Assembly (NCBI RefSeq): GCF_014201355.1
Contig: NZ_JACHEG010000005.1
Span: forward strand, 1-64,000
Source of the DNA: Aliirhizobium wenxiniae
GTDB lineage: Bacteria; Pseudomonadota; Alphaproteobacteria; Rhizobiales; Rhizobiaceae
Direction of reading: 5' to 3'
Length of the DNA stretch: 64,000 bases
The translations under genes were made by a program, and so were the position numbers. The notes beneath the pieces are model-generated. The model saw nothing but the letters and a program-made list of their open reading frames with translations, searched no databases and was not told the origin of the DNA. Of this stretch, positions 62,301-64,000 are shown piece by piece (the first letter of the stretch is position 1; every line of letters begins with the position of its first letter).

Positions 62301-64000
62301 AAAATGGTGGCGAGGTCGAAATCCCGGTGACTGCTGATTGGGGTGCCGGCTCTTACGTTACCGCAACGCTCTATCGCCCCGGCGAAGCGCGTGAAAACCG
62401 CATGCCGATGCGGGCGATCGGCATCACGTGGCTGAAGGTCGATCCAGAAGCGCGTGATCTGGCGATCGCCATCGACGCTCCGGAAAAGACGCTGCCGCGT
62501 CAGCCGCTGGATATCTCGCTGCAGGTTGCCGGTGCAGGTGCCAACGAGGATGCCTATGTCACGGTCGCGGCTGTCGATGTCGGCATTCTCAATCTCACCC
62601 GTTACGAACCGCCTGCACCCGACGACTGGTATTTCGGCCAGCGCCGTCTGGGGCTGGAAATCCGCGATATCTATGGCCGTTTGATCGATGGTTCGCTCGG
62701 TGCGACCGGGCGTTTGAGGACGGGTGGTGACGGTGGCAGCATGGCGCTGCAGGCCAGCCCGCCGAAGGAAAAGCTGGTTGCCTTCTTCTCCGGTCCTGTG
62801 AAGCTGGACGGCGAGGGCAAGGCGAAAGTCTCCTTCGACATTCCGCAGTTCAACGGCACGGCACGGGTCATGGCCGTTGCCTGGTCGAAATCCGGCGTCG
62901 GGCACGGCGTGAAGGATGTCATCATCCGCGATCCGATCGTCATTACCTCCAGCCTGCCGCGTTTCCTCGCGCCGGGCGACGACAGCAATCTGAGGCTCGA
63001 CATCGCCAATACGGATGGGCCTGCCGGTACCTACGACCTGACTGTCGAGACCAGCGATGCGGTGGCCATCGGCCAGAGCGCGGTGAAGCCCGTTGAGCTG
63101 ACGGCAGGTGGCAAGACGAGTATCACGCTGCCTCTCGTCGGTATCGAGCCCGGCGACGGCACGGTGTCGATCAAGCTTGCCAATAGTGCCGGTCTCTCCG
63201 TCGATCAGGTTCTCCATATCCCTGTCCGTCCGGCCGCAATGCCGGTGACGGAGCGGCGGTTGGTCGAACTCAAACCGGGCGCAAGTGTTACCGTAGACGG
63301 TAATCTGCTTGCCGACAGCGTGTTGCAGGGGGCATCGGTCAGCGTCAATGTCAGCCGTTCCAATGCCTTCGATATTCCGGCGCTGCTGATGAGCCTCGAC
63401 CGTTACCCCTATGGCTGTGCAGAGCAGACGACGAGCCGGGCGCTGCCGCTTCTCTATCTTAGCGAAATGGCGGTTCAGAATGGGCTGGCCGATGACGCCG
63501 AGGTGAAGAAGCGCGTACAGGATGCGATCTATCGCGTGCTGTCCTTCCAGGCTTCCGCCGGAAGCTTCGGCCTCTGGGGGCCGGATGGCGCTGGCAACGA
63601 TCTCTGGCTCGATGCCTATGTGAGCGATTTCCTCTCGCGTGCCCGCGAACAGGGGTATGACGTGCCGGAACAGCCGCTCGTTCAGTCGCTGGAAAACCTG
63701 CAGAACACGCTCGCTTATACGACCAATGTACGCGATCAGGGCAACCAGATCGCCTATGCGCTCTATGTTCTCGCCCGCAATCGCAAGGCCGCGATCAGTG
63801 ATCTGCGTTATTACGCCGATACCATGCTCTCCGATTTCCCGACGCCGCTTTCCAAGGCGCATATCGCGGCAGCGCTTTCGCTTTACGGCGATGGCCAGCG
63901 GTCACAGAGCATTTTCAACGATGCGCTGCAGATGTCGGAAAATGCGCAGGTCCACAAGGTAAGCCTTGCCCGTTCCGACTATGGTTCGTCACTGCGTGAC
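59324..64000 (+). CDS. Alpha-2-macroglobulin family protein with N-terminal PAN domain (incomplete at window end)
   Basis: At least 1,559 residues; the frame is open from the ATG at 59324 to the last base. A signal peptide (about 1-25, SALFFSSLLLTTPLIAA) is followed by a PAN/Apple-type domain with paired cysteines (SLDQCQAACIGDNQCRAFTYN, then KWCFLKSD). The long MG-domain array follows, then the bait region, and the thioester motif YGCAEQTTSRALPLL with Cys1365 and Gln1368 intact. Bacterial members guard the periplasm by trapping proteases and usually pair with penicillin-binding protein 1C (pbpC), which may lie just past the window. The intact CAEQ places it in the thioester-active group. Confidence 0.9.
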   Translation, partial: MSRRAIFGFSALFFSSLLLTTPLIAAERRIETTVDGDYTGFDLRTVKNVSLDQCQAACIGDNQCRAFTYNVKAKWCFLKSDHGQLNTFAGAVAGKIVEVAVQPDIGAPPRLTFLSDELLQQAREQKDGLVLGDNQQGYGIENLKTVAQSELLAGRVDTAIYNYKGALSLAPDDGDLWIALARAAGVAKNNGSADSEGTLAAINGYLMSRTTQARADALAVLGAALAKQQNYRQALTAYKQSLALASARTVQAAYNDLRERQGFRITGNTVDADSANPRACVQFSEPLVKAGVDYAPFVTLDGQAPKAMEAKDNQVCVEGLTHGQRYKLSLRRGLPSSVDEPLPAQVDLDIYVKDRSPMVRFTGDSFVLPSTARRGIPIVSVNTERANLKLYRIGDRNIAPLLTNSQFLTQMSGYSADRIEQENGELVWQGTIDLGQDMNKDVTTSFPVDEALRERKPGVYVLTASAANAVNQEWDNKATQWFVVSDIGLTTYAGTDGLHVFARSLGSAKPIAGVDLQLLAKNNEILGTAKTDADGRATFTAGLMRGTAAMVPAVLAAQSEGKDYVFLDMTRAGFDLSDRGVTGRPAPGAIDLLSWTERGIYRPGETVHASALARNVDATAIENLPLTFVFLRPDGVEDRRVVKNGDIGGYTLDLPLQDTSMRGTWTMQVFTDPKGSAIGEKTFLVDDFVPDRIEFDMTSEAKEIVVGEPASVTIDGRYLYGAPAADLGLEGEIALKPTRENATFPGYQFGLADEEETETVRIPLDALDDTDEDGKATFDADVAELPSTTKLINAEIVVRMQETGGRAIERNLSLPVKADGPRIGIKPEFSGDLPEGAVGNFNVILVNESGAKQALKGLPWKLVKVERDYQWYRDGNSWRYEPITRTRQVSNGTVDVTTDGGRVSVPVEWGRYRLEVETADIGGPASSVEFDAGWFVTASSTETPDALEVALDKPSYKVGDTAKLKVSSRYAGELMVMAGSEELISVETASIAENGGEVEIPVTADWGAGSYVTATLYRPGEARENRMPMRAIGITWLKVDPEARDLAIAIDAPEKTLPRQPLDISLQVAGAGANEDAYVTVAAVDVGILNLTRYEPPAPDDWYFGQRRLGLEIRDIYGRLIDGSLGATGRLRTGGDGGSMALQASPPKEKLVAFFSGPVKLDGEGKAKVSFDIPQFNGTARVMAVAWSKSGVGHGVKDVIIRDPIVITSSLPRFLAPGDDSNLRLDIANTDGPAGTYDLTVETSDAVAIGQSAVKPVELTAGGKTSITLPLVGIEPGDGTVSIKLANSAGLSVDQVLHIPVRPAAMPVTERRLVELKPGASVTVDGNLLADSVLQGASVSVNVSRSNAFDIPALLMSLDRYPYGCAEQTTSRALPLLYLSEMAVQNGLADDAEVKKRVQDAIYRVLSFQASAGSFGLWGPDGAGNDLWLDAYVSDFLSRAREQGYDVPEQPLVQSLENLQNTLAYTTNVRDQGNQIAYALYVLARNRKAAISDLRYYADTMLSDFPTPLSKAHIAAALSLYGDGQRSQSIFNDALQMSENAQVHKVSLARSDYGSSLRD

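Noticed and set aside
61682..63862. Minus-strand open frame of 726 codons
   Set aside because: Antisense to the alpha-2-macroglobulin gene, which has a signal peptide and the thioester motif; the mirror frame has no recognisable domain.

Overview
The window comes from an alphaproteobacterium of the order Rhizobiales, most likely Rhizobiaceae. The evidence is a ChvE-GguA-GguB sugar transporter with GguC, a fused PhaAB-type K+(Na+)/H+ antiporter operon, an LpiA-AcvB (lysyl-phosphatidylglycerol) pair, an anthranilate-type monooxygenase/reductase fusion, a RIME-like double-palindrome repeat and uniformly GC-rich coding. No rRNA, tRNA or CRISPR array was seen.

Region 1 (1-4.1 kb): a decayed IS3-type orfA fragment, a small membrane-anchored hypothetical protein, a UxaB-like tagaturonate reductase, and an unrecognised polytopic membrane protein transcribed away from the next block.

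Region 2 (4.7-21 kb) is the highlight: a complete glycyl-radical-enzyme bacterial microcompartment (BMC) locus, all on the + strand. In order it holds a DJ-1/PfpI protein, a glycyl radical diol dehydratase, an iron alcohol dehydrogenase, PduA-, PduB- and extended PduA-like shell proteins, PduL, EutJ, a flavoprotein-fold protein, an EutN vertex protein, a GlcG/PduO-C protein, a CoA-acylating aldehyde dehydrogenase, a PduU/GrpU-like shell protein, the radical SAM activase, a second-copy-type S-adenosylmethionine synthetase, and a PocR-domain histidine kinase with an AraC-type response regulator. The content fits the GRM3 type (B12-independent 1,2-propanediol use). An aldehyde made by the dehydratase would be split inside the shell into acyl-CoA and alcohol, with PduL recycling CoA. 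MetK would supply SAM for activation.

Region 3 (21-31 kb): the phaAB-C-D-E-F-G antiporter operon, an unknown membrane protein, a small acidic protein, a DUF2218-siderophore-interacting protein and a GntR/FadR regulator.

Region 4 (31-44.3 kb): two divergent pentose/galactose operons. The minus strand has a YtfQRT-YjfF-like ABC transporter. The plus strand has gguC, a Gfo/Idh/MocA aldose dehydrogenase, a sugar-acid dehydratase and chvE-gguAB. Hairpins follow both binding-protein genes.

Region 5 (44.4-53 kb, minus): an eight-gene aerobic aryl-CoA operon resembling the 2-aminobenzoyl-CoA (anthranilate) pathway. It has the monooxygenase/reductase fusion, beta-oxidation genes, a thioesterase, a cupin and a RidA protein, but no CoA ligase in view.

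Region 6 (53-64 kb): lpiA-acvB, a TerC-family protein, a MetF-like protein and the 5' part of a PAN-domain alpha-2-macroglobulin that runs off the end of the window.
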